Below are positions 16,873 to 26,135 of a stretch of 64,000 nt of DNA, piece by piece. The translations under genes were made by a program, and so were the position numbers. Under the pieces are notes generated by a model, which saw nothing but the letters and a program-made list of their open reading frames with translations, was not told the origin of the DNA and searched no databases. Each line of letters starts with the position of its first letter. The stretch's first letter is position 1. Source of the DNA: UBA5342 sp965662645 (lineage in GTDB: Bacteria > Bacteroidota > Bacteroidia > Bacteroidales > UBA5342); the NCBI GenBank assembly GCA_965662645.1, contig CBFIII010000001.1:244282-308281 (forward strand), in the 5' to 3' direction.

Positions 16873-17319
16873 TTGGAACGGGAAAGGCAAATATTAGAAA
16901 ATTACATTAAAGAAAAGGGGCTTCGAAAAACACCTGAGCGTTTTGCAATTTTAGAAAAGATTGCAGAATACAAGGGGCATTTTACAGTTGAAGAACTCTA
17001 TGTCTATATGAAAGAGCGTAATTTTAGAGTGAGTCTTTCTACTCTGTATAACGCTATCGAATTATTTCTTGAATGTGATTTGGTTGAACGACATATATTT
17101 GATAGTAAAGTCGCATATTATGAGCGTAAATTTAATAAAGAACCTCATAATCATCAAATATGTACCGTGTGTGGTAAGGTGACGAAACATCGTAACAGAG
17201 ATTTGTCCCGACAGTTAAAACATATTGGGACAAGAGGGTTTAAAGTGGAATCGTATCAATTGAATCTTTATGGTATTTGTAATAAATGCCAGCGTGACTT
17301 AGCAAAACGAAAATCTTAA
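16873..17319 (+). CDS. Fur-family metal- or peroxide-responsive regulator
   Basis: 148 residues, cytoplasmic DNA-binding repressor. Winged helix in the N-terminal half (KTPERFAILEKI ... SLSTLYNAIE), then the dimerisation half with HNHQICTVCGK (Cys97, Cys100) and CNKCQ (Cys136, Cys139), the structural zinc site. Start is TTG at 16873: an in-frame TGA lies 12 bases upstream and no ATG is placed to keep the DNA-binding helices. Motifs alone do not separate Fur, PerR and Zur. It sits 43 bases before purA. Confidence 0.9.
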   Translation: MERERQILENYIKEKGLRKTPERFAILEKIAEYKGHFTVEELYVYMKERNFRVSLSTLYNAIELFLECDLVERHIFDSKVAYYERKFNKEPHNHQICTVCGKVTKHRNRDLSRQLKHIGTRGFKVESYQLNLYGICNKCQRDLAKRKS

Positions 17320-17362
17320 TAATCTGGAAATACAGATATAAATCAGAATAAAACACAAATCG

Positions 17363-18634
17363 ATGAACAAGGTAGATGTCCTTTTAGGATTACAATGGGG
17401 AGACGAAGGTAAAGGCAAGATTGTAGATGTGCTTACACCAAAGTATAACATAGTAGCTCGTTTTCAGGGTGGTCCTAATGCTGGGCATACTTTAGTTTTT
17501 GAAGGCAAAAAATTTGTTTTGCATACTATCCCTAGTGGCATCTTTCAAGGTGATAAAGTAAATATTATTGGGAATGGTGTGGTGATAGATCCTGCTATTT
17601 TTAAAGAAGAGATCGAAATGCTGAAAAAGGGTGGTGTTTCTATTGAAACTCAACTTTGTATTTCTAAAAAAGCACATCTTATTTTACCTTCTCATCGTTT
17701 GCTTGATGCAGCATACGAACAAGCTAAAGGAAAAGCTAAGATTGGTTCTACGCTTAAAGGTATTGGCCCAACTTATACCGATAAAGTGAGTCGTAATGGT
17801 GTACGTGTTGGTGATTTATTAGGTGATTTTGATGCCAAATATAATAAATTGAAACAACGTCATATTGCTATTCTTGAACAATATGGTTACGATTATAAAG
17901 CAGAATTAGAACGTTACGAAAAAGAATGGTTCAAAGGTGTTGAACTCATGAAACAGTTCAAAATTGTCGATAGCGAACAAATGGTTAATGATTTGTTGTC
18001 TAGCGGAGAAGATATACTTGCCGAAGGTGCTCAAGGCACAATGTTGGACGTTGATTTTGGTTCTTATCCTTTTGTAACGTCTTCTAATACGGTATGTGCT
18101 GGTGCTTGTACTGGTTTAGGTGTCGCTCCTTCTAAAATAGGTGAGGTATTTGGAATCTTTAAAGCTTATTGTACGCGAGTTGGTAGCGGACCTTTCCCTA
18201 CTGAGTTGTTTGACGATATGGGACAAGCCATGCGTGATAAAGGTTGCGAATACGGTTCTACTACAGGACGCCCACGTCGTTGTGGATGGCTCGATTTAGT
18301 GGCTTTAAAGTACAGTGTGATGATTAATGGTGTGACGCAATTGATCATGATGAAGAGTGATGTGATGGATGATTTTGATACCATTAAGGTGGCTACATCT
18401 TATAATGTGGATGGTACAGAGGTTGAGTTTTTCCCTTATGATCTCGATGGTCAGGAAGTAGAGCCTATTTATACTTCTCTTCCAGGATGGAAAGAAGATA
18501 TGACAAAGATGACTTCTGCGGATCAATTTTCTGCGATTTTTAATAAATATATTGCTTTTGTTGAGGATTATTTAGGGGTGCCCATTAAAGTGGTATCTGT
18601 TGGTCCTGACAGAGCTCAGACTATTTTACGATAA
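17363..18634 (+). CDS. purA: Adenylosuccinate synthase
   Basis: Converts IMP plus aspartate, with GTP, to adenylosuccinate, the first step from IMP to AMP. 423 residues. GTP-binding GLQWGDEGKGK at 9-19, QGGPNAGHT near 35-43, GSTTGRPRRCGW near 296. The start ATG gives the standard N-terminus. It follows the Fur-family gene by 43 bases and precedes the next gene by 9 bases, so a three-gene transcript is likely. Confidence 0.97.
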   Translation: MNKVDVLLGLQWGDEGKGKIVDVLTPKYNIVARFQGGPNAGHTLVFEGKKFVLHTIPSGIFQGDKVNIIGNGVVIDPAIFKEEIEMLKKGGVSIETQLCISKKAHLILPSHRLLDAAYEQAKGKAKIGSTLKGIGPTYTDKVSRNGVRVGDLLGDFDAKYNKLKQRHIAILEQYGYDYKAELERYEKEWFKGVELMKQFKIVDSEQMVNDLLSSGEDILAEGAQGTMLDVDFGSYPFVTSSNTVCAGACTGLGVAPSKIGEVFGIFKAYCTRVGSGPFPTELFDDMGQAMRDKGCEYGSTTGRPRRCGWLDLVALKYSVMINGVTQLIMMKSDVMDDFDTIKVATSYNVDGTEVEFFPYDLDGQEVEPIYTSLPGWKEDMTKMTSADQFSAIFNKYIAFVEDYLGVPIKVVSVGPDRAQTILR

Positions 18635-18643
18635 ACGAAACTA

Positions 18644-19231
18644 ATGGATAAAGTGAAATTGTCCATATTGGGGATTTCTTATAATCAGACTCGTTCGGGA
18701 GCTTATGCCTTGATTTTATCTGAGGAGGAAGGCAAACGACGGGTGCCCATAATTATAGGAGCTTCCGAGGCGCAGGCTATAGCTATTCATCTAGAAGGGC
18801 TTACGCCTCCGCGTCCCTTAACTCATGATTTATTCTTAAGTTTTGCTGAAGCTTTTAATATTGCTTTAGAGGAAATCTTTATATATAATATGAAGGAAGG
18901 AGTTTTCTTTTCTGAGATTGTTTTTAATGATGGTAAAAACAGAATACGTGTGGATGCTCGTACTTCTGATGCTGTTGCTTTAGCTATTCGATTTGAAGCT
19001 CCTGTTTATATTTCCCCTAAGGTTCTTGAAGAAGCGGGGCTGGAAATTGATGTCAAAGAAGAGTCTTCCTTATCTCTAAATATAGATGAAGATTTGCCTA
19101 GCGATGATCTTAAAATTGCTGATCTTGATAATGTTGAATTGCAAATTGCATTAAAAGAGGCTGTTGATGATGAGAATTATGAGTTGGCCAAGATCCTAAA
19201 AGATGAACTAGATAGCCGCTCCACAGAATAA
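18644..19231 (+). CDS. Bifunctional nuclease domain (DUF151) protein with UVR motif
   Basis: 195 residues. N-terminal bifunctional nuclease domain (VPIIIGASEAQAIAI at about 34-48, RTSDAVALAIRF near 107-118) followed by a C-terminal UvrB/UvrC-type motif (ELQIALKEAVDDENYELAKI at about 165-184). DUF151 proteins have been reported to cut RNA and DNA, but their cellular role in Bacteroidota is unclear. It starts 9 bases after purA, so is probably co-transcribed. No terminator is evident before the ~250-base gap to nqrA. Confidence 0.85.
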   Translation: MDKVKLSILGISYNQTRSGAYALILSEEEGKRRVPIIIGASEAQAIAIHLEGLTPPRPLTHDLFLSFAEAFNIALEEIFIYNMKEGVFFSEIVFNDGKNRIRVDARTSDAVALAIRFEAPVYISPKVLEEAGLEIDVKEESSLSLNIDEDLPSDDLKIADLDNVELQIALKEAVDDENYELAKILKDELDSRSTE

Positions 19232-19480
19232 TAGTTTGTTTTGCAATATAGACATGCCTTGTCTGTCATTTTGGAAGCTTTTATTAACATTTCGGTATTA
19301 TTTATCCTTGAATAATGCATTTAGTTTTTTTTGTTAAATCTTGCATAAAACTTCATATAAAGTAAACCTACTTATAGAAGTTTTGAGTACTTTTGCAGCA
19401 CTTTTAAAGAAAATCGATTTTTTTTATCAATTTTTTAATGATCTAGTTCTTTTATAGAGCTGGGAAATTTTAATTTTATT

Positions 19481-20839
19481 ATGGCAAACCTTATTAAAAT
19501 TAAAAAAGGACTTGACCTAAAGCTTGAAGGCGAGGCTAGTCCTATTTTAATGAATGCTAAACAGGCTGAATTCTTTGCAGTTAAGCCAACGGATTACCAT
19601 GGCGTTATGCCTAAGCTGGTAGCCAAAGCAGGAGTGAAGGTAAAAGCTGGTGACACCCTTTTTTACGACAAAGCAAATCCCGAAGTCAGTTTCCCATCTC
19701 CTGTTAGTGGAGAAGTGGTTGACATTGTGCGTGGTGAACGACGTAGGCTTTTGGAAATTGTTGTTAAAGCCGATGCTGAAATTAGTTATACTGATTTTGG
19801 TGCCTTGGAAGTGCTTAATGCAACCTCTGAAGAAATTAAAGCAAAAATGCTTAAAGCTGGTGTATGGCAATATATAAAGCAACGTCCTTTTGATATTATA
19901 GCTTCACCAAGTGATACTCCCCGCGATATTTTTATTTCTTCTTTTGATTCTAGTCCTTTAGCTCCAAATAATCAATTTGTACTAACCGGACAAGAAAATG
20001 AGTTGCAAGCAGGTATTGATGCTTTAGCAAAGTTAACATCAGGAAAAATACATGTTGGTATCAATGGTAATACGGCTTCCAAATCTATTCGTAAGATCAA
20101 AAATGTGGTAACACACGAATTTATAGGAGTTCATCCTGTAGGTAATGTGGGTACTCAGATTCATAAAGTGGCTCCAATTAATAAAGGAGAAATAGTTTGG
20201 ACTGTAGGGTTACAAGATGTTATTATTATAGGGCGTCTTTTCTTAGAAGGAAAATATGAGGCATCTCGTATGATTGCTCTTTGTGGTTCGGAAGTTAAAA
20301 AACCAGCGCATTATAAAATGTTGTCTGGTTCTTGTATCACACCTCTTCTTGAAGGTCAAGTAGATGTTGCTGAAGATCTTAGATTTATTAGTGGTACTGT
20401 CCTTACTGGTCAAAAAATTCCATCTAATGGTTATTTAGGTGCTTATGATTGTCAATTGACCGTTATTCCTGAAAAGGGAGAAGCTGATTTTATGGGTTGG
20501 GCTATGCCTGCTTTTGATCATTTTAGTGTGCATAATACTGTAGGTTCTAAGTTTCTAGGAGGACTAGGTAAGGTTTGGCACATGGATGCGCGTATGAATG
20601 GAGAGGAGCGTGGTATTGTTATGAGTAACGAATATGATAAGGTTTTCCCTTGGGATATCTTACCTGAATATTTGTTAAAAGCTATTATAACAAAAGATAT
20701 CGATAAAATGGAGCAGTTAGGTATTTATGAAATAATACCTGAAGATTTTGCTCTTTGTGAAGTGGTTTGTACTTCAAAAATTGATATTCAGAATAAAGTG
20801 CGCGAAGGACTTGATTATCTGATTTCAGAATTAGGATAG
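19481..20839 (+). CDS. nqrA: Na+-translocating NADH-quinone reductase subunit A
   Basis: Peripheral cytoplasmic subunit of the six-subunit Na+-pumping NADH:ubiquinone/menaquinone oxidoreductase. 452 residues, normal length. N-terminus KIKKGLDLKLEGEAS is typical, and GSCITPLLEGQ and GYLGAYDCQLTVIPE fit the family. First gene of a complete nqrABCDEF run. A TACTTTTG -7 element at 19388-19395 lies about 85 bases upstream, without a good TTTG box, so this promoter is uncertain. Confidence 0.95.
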   Translation: MANLIKIKKGLDLKLEGEASPILMNAKQAEFFAVKPTDYHGVMPKLVAKAGVKVKAGDTLFYDKANPEVSFPSPVSGEVVDIVRGERRRLLEIVVKADAEISYTDFGALEVLNATSEEIKAKMLKAGVWQYIKQRPFDIIASPSDTPRDIFISSFDSSPLAPNNQFVLTGQENELQAGIDALAKLTSGKIHVGINGNTASKSIRKIKNVVTHEFIGVHPVGNVGTQIHKVAPINKGEIVWTVGLQDVIIIGRLFLEGKYEASRMIALCGSEVKKPAHYKMLSGSCITPLLEGQVDVAEDLRFISGTVLTGQKIPSNGYLGAYDCQLTVIPEKGEADFMGWAMPAFDHFSVHNTVGSKFLGGLGKVWHMDARMNGEERGIVMSNEYDKVFPWDILPEYLLKAIITKDIDKMEQLGIYEIIPEDFALCEVVCTSKIDIQNKVREGLDYLISELG

Positions 20840-20869
20840 TCTTGATATTGATGAAAAATAACTAAATGT

Positions 20870-22057
20870 ATGAAAGCATTAAGAACGCAAATAGATAAAA
20901 TAAAACCCAACTTTGAGAAAGGTGGTAAATATGAAAAATGGATGCCTGTTTTCGAAACTTTCGAAACTTTCCTTTTCATGCCTACTCATACTACTCCATC
21001 TAAGGGCGCGCATATTCGTGATTATAACGATTTGAAGCGTACTATGATATTGGTTGTCGTTGCTCTAATTCCAGCCTTATTATTTGGTATGTATAATGTT
21101 GGTTATCAACATTTCTTGGCTGTTGGTGAAACTACTTTGTTTTGGCAAAAATTCTTTTACGGATTTTTAAGGGTATTACCTTTGATCGTAGTTTCTTACG
21201 TTGCAGGATTAGGTACAGAGTTTGTTTTTTGTATGAAGAAAAAACATTCTCTTCATGAAGGCTTTTTAGTGACTGGGATGTTAATTCCTTTAATTGTCCC
21301 TATTGATGTTCCATTATGGCAGGTGGCTGTTGCAACTGTTTTTGCGGTTGTTTTTGCTAAAGAAGTGTTTGGTGGTACAGGAATGAATGTCTTTAATGTG
21401 GCATTAGTGACTCGAGCTTTCTTGTTCTTTGCTTATCCTTCTAAGATGTCGGGTGATCAGATATGGGTTAGAGCTGCTGAGAAAGGTGCTTCTTTTACCG
21501 ATGGTTTTTCTGGTGCAACGCCTTTAGCGCAAGCTGCTGCTTCGCAAAATACGGTGAGTATTGTTGATGGTGTTGGAAATCATGTATCAGTTTTAGATAT
21601 GTTTCTTGGTTTTATTCCTGGTTCAATAGGAGAGACTTCAACATTAGCTATTCTTTTAGGAGCTGCTTTGTTACTTATTACTGGTGTAGCAAGTTGGAAA
21701 ATTATGCTAAGTATTTTTGGTGGTGGTTTTTTAATGGGACTTCTTTTAAATGCTGTAGGATCTAGTGCTTTTATGGATATGCCTGCTTATTATCATTTAA
21801 TAATGGGTGGTTTTGCTTTTGGTGCTGTTTTTATGGCTACCGATCCTGTAACGGCTTCTAGAACGGAACGTGGAAAATGGATTTATGGTTTTCTTATTGG
21901 CGTTATAGCCATATTATTTAGAGTTGTTAATCCTGCTTATCCTGAAGGAATGATGTTAGCCATATTGTTGATGAATGCATTTGCTCCGTTAATTGATTAT
22001 ATGGTAGTTCAGGGAAATATAAAACGAAGAATGAAACGTGCAACTCAAAGCGCATAA
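20870..22057 (+). CDS. nqrB: Na+-NQR subunit B
   Basis: Large membrane subunit with a covalent FMN and a riboflavin site; part of the Na+ path. 395 residues with about 9-10 hydrophobic segments after a soluble N-terminus. The FMN-attachment motif DGFSGAT places the flavin on Thr217. 30 bases after nqrA, 35 bases before nqrC. Confidence 0.96.
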   Translation: MKALRTQIDKIKPNFEKGGKYEKWMPVFETFETFLFMPTHTTPSKGAHIRDYNDLKRTMILVVVALIPALLFGMYNVGYQHFLAVGETTLFWQKFFYGFLRVLPLIVVSYVAGLGTEFVFCMKKKHSLHEGFLVTGMLIPLIVPIDVPLWQVAVATVFAVVFAKEVFGGTGMNVFNVALVTRAFLFFAYPSKMSGDQIWVRAAEKGASFTDGFSGATPLAQAAASQNTVSIVDGVGNHVSVLDMFLGFIPGSIGETSTLAILLGAALLLITGVASWKIMLSIFGGGFLMGLLLNAVGSSAFMDMPAYYHLIMGGFAFGAVFMATDPVTASRTERGKWIYGFLIGVIAILFRVVNPAYPEGMMLAILLMNAFAPLIDYMVVQGNIKRRMKRATQSA

Positions 22058-22092
22058 TTGGTTAGCATTGTTAAAAGTATAAAAGTAAAATT

Positions 22093-22779
22093 ATGAACAG
22101 AGATAGTAATTCATACACGTTTATATACGCATCAGGTTTGGTGATATTGGTGGCCGCTTTGTTGTCTATTGCTGCTATCGGGCTTAAGCCTGCTCAGGAC
22201 AAGAATATTCGTGTGGCTAAAAAAATGGACATTCTTAGATCCGTTGGCGTGTCTAGTACTGCCGTTGATGCTGAAGCTAAATATAAGCAGTTTATTTCAT
22301 CTACATTTATTGTTGATGCTGCGGGAGAAAAAGTAAAAGGAGAAGCTTTTGATGTAGATCTAAAGGTAGAATTGACAAAAGAAGTCGCAGCACGAAAACT
22401 TCCAGTATATGTTTGTAAATTGAAGGATGGTTCAACGAAATATATTTTACCTATTCGTGGAGCAGGTCTTTGGGGGCCAATCTGGGGATATATTGCGATG
22501 AATCAAGATAAGCAAACCATCTTTGGTGCTACATTTGATCATAAAGGAGAGACTCCTGGTTTAGGTGCTGAGATTGCAAAACCTTTTTTCCAAGTGCAAT
22601 TTAAGAACAAGAAAATATTTAAAGACGGTAATGTTGCTTTTACAGTAGCTAAGGGTGGTGCTGCTCCTGGTGATGATTATGCAGTAGATGCTATTTCTGG
22701 TGGTACGATCACTAGTAAGGGTGTTCAAGCTATGCTTTTAGAGAATTTGGGTGCTTATAGCTCATTTCTTAAACAATAA
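22093..22779 (+). CDS. nqrC: Na+-NQR subunit C
   Basis: Periplasmic subunit with one N-terminal anchor (about residues 11-30) and a covalent FMN on Thr. 228 residues, FMN-binding domain. The attachment motif is DAISGGTITS with Thr205, using SGGT where many homologues have SGAT. GAGLWGPIWGYIA near 132-144 is characteristic. Confidence 0.95.
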   Translation: MNRDSNSYTFIYASGLVILVAALLSIAAIGLKPAQDKNIRVAKKMDILRSVGVSSTAVDAEAKYKQFISSTFIVDAAGEKVKGEAFDVDLKVELTKEVAARKLPVYVCKLKDGSTKYILPIRGAGLWGPIWGYIAMNQDKQTIFGATFDHKGETPGLGAEIAKPFFQVQFKNKKIFKDGNVAFTVAKGGAAPGDDYAVDAISGGTITSKGVQAMLLENLGAYSSFLKQ

Positions 22780-22811
22780 GAATTTTGATTTAATTAGAAA
22801 TTTAAGATATT

Positions 22812-23441
22812 ATGGGATTGTTTTCAGCCTCGGATAAAAAGATTCTTTTTAATCCTTTTAGTAAAGAAAATCCTGTCATTGTACAGGTGCTTGGTATATG
22901 TTCAGCTTTAGCTGTAACGGCTAAATTAGAACCCGCTATAGTCATGGGATTGTCGGTGATGTTCGTTTTAGCTTTCGCTAATGTGATTATCTCTTTAATG
23001 CGTAATACCATTCCTTCTCGTATCCGTATTATTGTGCAACTTGTTGTTGTTGCTGCATTAGTCATCTTAGTTGACCAGATATTAAAGGCCTTTGCTTATG
23101 AAGTAAGTAAACAACTTTCAGTGTTTGTCGGTTTGATTATTACTAACTGTATTATTATGGGACGTCTTGAAGCTTTTGCTTTGGCTAATAAACCTTTCCC
23201 TGCTTTATTGGATGGTATAGGTAATGCTTTAGGTTATACCGCGATATTGGTAATTATTGCATTTTTTCGTGAACTGTTGGGTTCTGGTACTCTTTTAGGA
23301 TTCCAAGTAATACCTCAAGCTCTATATGATGCGGGTTATGAAAATAATGGTTTGATGATTTTGCCTCCAATGGCATTATTTCTTGTAGGAACTATTATCT
23401 GGGTGCAGCGTTCAAAAGACAAAGAATTACAGGAATCTTAA
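22812..23441 (+). CDS. nqrD: Na+-NQR subunit D
   Basis: Small membrane subunit, 209 residues with about six hydrophobic segments. ITNCIIMGRLEAFALANKP near 111-129 carries the Cys conserved in NqrD/RnfE that takes part in the membrane Fe-S centre shared with NqrE. Order and spacing in the nqr run separate it from the related Rnf subunits. Confidence 0.95.
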   Translation: MGLFSASDKKILFNPFSKENPVIVQVLGICSALAVTAKLEPAIVMGLSVMFVLAFANVIISLMRNTIPSRIRIIVQLVVVAALVILVDQILKAFAYEVSKQLSVFVGLIITNCIIMGRLEAFALANKPFPALLDGIGNALGYTAILVIIAFFRELLGSGTLLGFQVIPQALYDAGYENNGLMILPPMALFLVGTIIWVQRSKDKELQES

Positions 23442-23465
23442 TTAAGTACGATATAGTATTACAAT

Positions 23466-24077
23466 ATGGAAAATTTATTAAATATATTCGTTAAGTCGAT
23501 TTTTATCGACAATATGGTATTTGCATACTTTTTGGGAATGTGTTCTTTTTTGGCCGTTTCTAAGAATGTAAAAACTGCAAATGGATTAGGGTTGGCTGTA
23601 ATTTTTGTACTCTTAATCACCGTTCCTGTTGATTATATTTTGCAAAATAAGGTTTTAGAACCTGGAGCTTTAGCATGGTTAAGTCCTAAACTTGCTGGTT
23701 TGGATTTGAGCTTTTTAAGTTTCATTATGTTTATTGCAGTTATTGCATCTTTAGTGCAATTGGTTGAAATGATCGTTGAAAAGTTTGCTCCTGCTTTATA
23801 TGCTAGTTTAGGTATTTTTCTTCCTTTAATAGCTGTTAACTGTGCGATATTAGGTGGTTCTTTGTTTATGCAAGAACGTGCTTATGCCGATGTCGCTGAG
23901 GCAACTGTTTTTGGTTTAGGTAGTGGTATTGGATGGTGGTTAGCTATTGTTGGTCTTGCTGCAATTCGTGAAAAAATATCGTATTCTAATGTACCTGGAC
24001 CTTTACGTGGTCTTGGTATTACTTTTATTGTTACCGGATTAATGGCGATGGCTTTTATGGGGTTTATGGGTATCTAA
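23466..24077 (+). CDS. nqrE: Na+-NQR subunit E
   Basis: Membrane subunit homologous to NqrD and placed in inverted topology. 203 residues, about six hydrophobic segments. FLGMCSFLAVSKNV near 24-37 and AVNCAILGGSLF near 123-134 hold the Cys residues for the intramembrane Fe-S cluster. Confidence 0.95.
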   Translation: MENLLNIFVKSIFIDNMVFAYFLGMCSFLAVSKNVKTANGLGLAVIFVLLITVPVDYILQNKVLEPGALAWLSPKLAGLDLSFLSFIMFIAVIASLVQLVEMIVEKFAPALYASLGIFLPLIAVNCAILGGSLFMQERAYADVAEATVFGLGSGIGWWLAIVGLAAIREKISYSNVPGPLRGLGITFIVTGLMAMAFMGFMGI

Positions 24078-24137
24078 GTATTAGATCAAAAAGACCTTTT
24101 ATAATTAAGAATTTTTAAACATTAAATATTATATTTT

Positions 24138-25379
24138 ATGGGATTTGTAGTTGTAACCAGTATTGTCGTATTCTTACTGGTGATATTGCTGCTTGTTTCT
24201 ATCTTGCTTTATGCTAAGACAAAACTTGTACCTTCGGGTGAAGTAGAGATCGACATCAATGATGGAGATACTAAGCTAAAAGTAAATCAGGGACAGTCAT
24301 TATTATCTGCGCTTTCGTCGAATAAAATTTTCTTGCCTTCAGCTTGTGGTGGTGGTGGTACTTGTGGAATGTGTCGTTGTAAGGTGCATGAAGGAGCTGG
24401 TACTATTTTACCTACTGAAGTTGGATTCTTTTCGCGTAAAGAACAAAATGAGGACTTTCGTTTAGCTTGTCAAGTTAAAGTGAAAGACAATATCAAGATG
24501 GATATACCTCAAGAGGTAATGGGTATTAAGAAATGGGAATGTGAGGTGGTTTCAAACCGCAACGTGGCAACTTTCATTAAAGAGTTTGTTGTAAAACTTC
24601 CTGAGGGTGAAACATTAGATTTTAAATCTGGTGGTTATATCCAGATCGATGTACCTAAAATAGATGTTGACTTTAATAGTATTGAAGTAGAAGATACTTG
24701 GAAAGGTGACTGGGAAAGAATGGGTATTTTTGACCTTAAGATGTCGAACCCAGAGCCTACTTATAGAGCTTATTCTATGGCTAATCATCCTGCCGAGGGT
24801 AATATAGTAATGCTTAATATTCGTATTGCGACTCCTCCGTTTGATCGTGTTGCTGGTGGATTTCAAAAGGTTAATCCTGGTATTTGTTCATCTTTCATCT
24901 TTTCGCGTAAGCCGGGTGATAAGGTTAATATTTCAGGTCCTTATGGAGAATTTTTCATTAAAGATACAGAACGTGAGATGATGTTTATTGGTGGTGGTGC
25001 TGGTATGGCTCCCATGCGATCTCATATCTTCCATTTGTTCCAAACTGCAAGAACAGGTCGTAAGACTACATTCTGGTATGGAGCACGTTCTATGAAAGAA
25101 GTCTTTTATAAAGATCAATTTGATAAGATAGCTGCAGAGTTCCCTAATTTTAATTGGCACTTAGCTCTTTCTGAACCTCAGCCAGAAGATAATTGGACAG
25201 GACCTACTGGTTTTATTCATCAAGTGATATTAGATAATTATCTGAAAGATCATGAAGAGCCAGAAGATATTGAATTTTACATGTGTGGACCTCCGATGAT
25301 GAATTCAGCAGTAGAAAAAATGCTTTATAATTTAGGTGTGCCTGATGAAATGATTGCATATGATGATTTTGGATCTTAA
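24138..25379 (+). CDS. nqrF: Na+-NQR subunit F (NADH dehydrogenase, 2Fe-2S and FAD)
   Basis: Entry point for electrons from NADH. 413 residues: one N-terminal membrane helix (about 3-27), a 2Fe-2S ferredoxin domain with Cys70, Cys76, Cys79 (ACGGGGTCGMC) and Cys111 (RLACQ), an FAD domain with RAYSMANHP, and an NADH domain with GGGAGMAPMRSH. The cysteine spacing CX5CX2CX31C is exactly as expected. Last gene of the nqr run, followed by a strong terminator. Confidence 0.97.
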   Translation: MGFVVVTSIVVFLLVILLLVSILLYAKTKLVPSGEVEIDINDGDTKLKVNQGQSLLSALSSNKIFLPSACGGGGTCGMCRCKVHEGAGTILPTEVGFFSRKEQNEDFRLACQVKVKDNIKMDIPQEVMGIKKWECEVVSNRNVATFIKEFVVKLPEGETLDFKSGGYIQIDVPKIDVDFNSIEVEDTWKGDWERMGIFDLKMSNPEPTYRAYSMANHPAEGNIVMLNIRIATPPFDRVAGGFQKVNPGICSSFIFSRKPGDKVNISGPYGEFFIKDTEREMMFIGGGAGMAPMRSHIFHLFQTARTGRKTTFWYGARSMKEVFYKDQFDKIAAEFPNFNWHLALSEPQPEDNWTGPTGFIHQVILDNYLKDHEEPEDIEFYMCGPPMMNSAVEKMLYNLGVPDEMIAYDDFGS

Positions 25380-25396
25380 AACCATAAAATAATATT

Positions 25397-25437
25397 AAAA
25401 TGGGGCTTACATATTATGTAAGCCCCATTTTGTTTTT
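25397..25437 (+). terminator. Terminator of the nqr operon
   Basis: Long near-perfect stem, AAAATGGGGCTTACAT paired with its complement across a short AT loop, then TTTTGTTTTT. It starts 17 bases after nqrF. Confidence 0.92.
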
Positions 25438-26033
25438 ATACTCAATTGGTCTTTAGTGAAACTTAATTTTTAATAACAGATTCCTGTTTTTTTGAATTGC
25501 GATTTTTGAAAATTGTGAATTTACTTCTTTCCCCCTTTTTGTAAATATAAGTCAAGCTGAGGTGTAGATCTAAATCGTTCTCTTTGCTGTTATAAGCGTT
25601 TGTGTTTTTATCTTAATATCTTATCTTGTTTTTAGAGAGTTCATTATATGTTGTGTTAATGTCCCTTTTTACGTGTTTGTTATATACTATTTTTATAGGG
25701 TAAATGTATTCATATCGTTTTAACCTAAAGATGTGACATTGTATAGTTGATGTTTAGTGTGTAAGGGAGGTTTCCTTTCCAAAGGAATATTAATAGTTGC
25801 ACTTGGTATCTTATCCTTTTTGAGTTAAAAATAATATGTGCCAGTATTCTATTTTTGATAGGTGTGATATCCGAAGTCTTTAGATTAATGGTGTTGTATC
25901 TTTTTTGTTCTATGACGGGAGTGTAGTAATTACACATTTAGACTTCATGTTAAAAATAAGGAATCCTTAATATCATCACTTTTTATAATCAACAAAATCA
26001 GATTCGTGATGTATAACAAATGAGTGAAAGCTC
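25438..26033. other. AT-rich gap without a recognised gene
   Basis: About 600 bases between the nqr terminator and the terminator of the minus-strand gene. A 70-codon minus-strand ORF (25725-25937) has no recognisable features. One short hairpin, TTCCTT-TCCA-AAGGAA, lies near 25770-25785. No RNA gene seen. Confidence 0.6.
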
Positions 26034-26090
26034 TAAAAAAAAGCTTAGTGCTGGTTTCTGTTTAGCTTGTCAAACAGAAAAACCACTAAA
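26034..26090 (-). terminator. Terminator of the O-antigen-ligase-like gene
   Basis: On the minus strand: stem TTTCTGTTT / AAACAGAAA (9 bp) extended by TTAGTG / CACTAA across an internal loop, then AGC and eight T. It begins about 45 bases after the stop at 26136. Confidence 0.8.
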
Positions 26091-26135
26091 TTTATCTATT
26101 CATATACCAGCGCTTACATAACAGTTAAGGCATAT

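Noticed and set aside
25725..25937. 70-codon minus-strand ORF in the gap after nqrF
   Set aside because: No domain, signal peptide or recognisable ribosome binding site.
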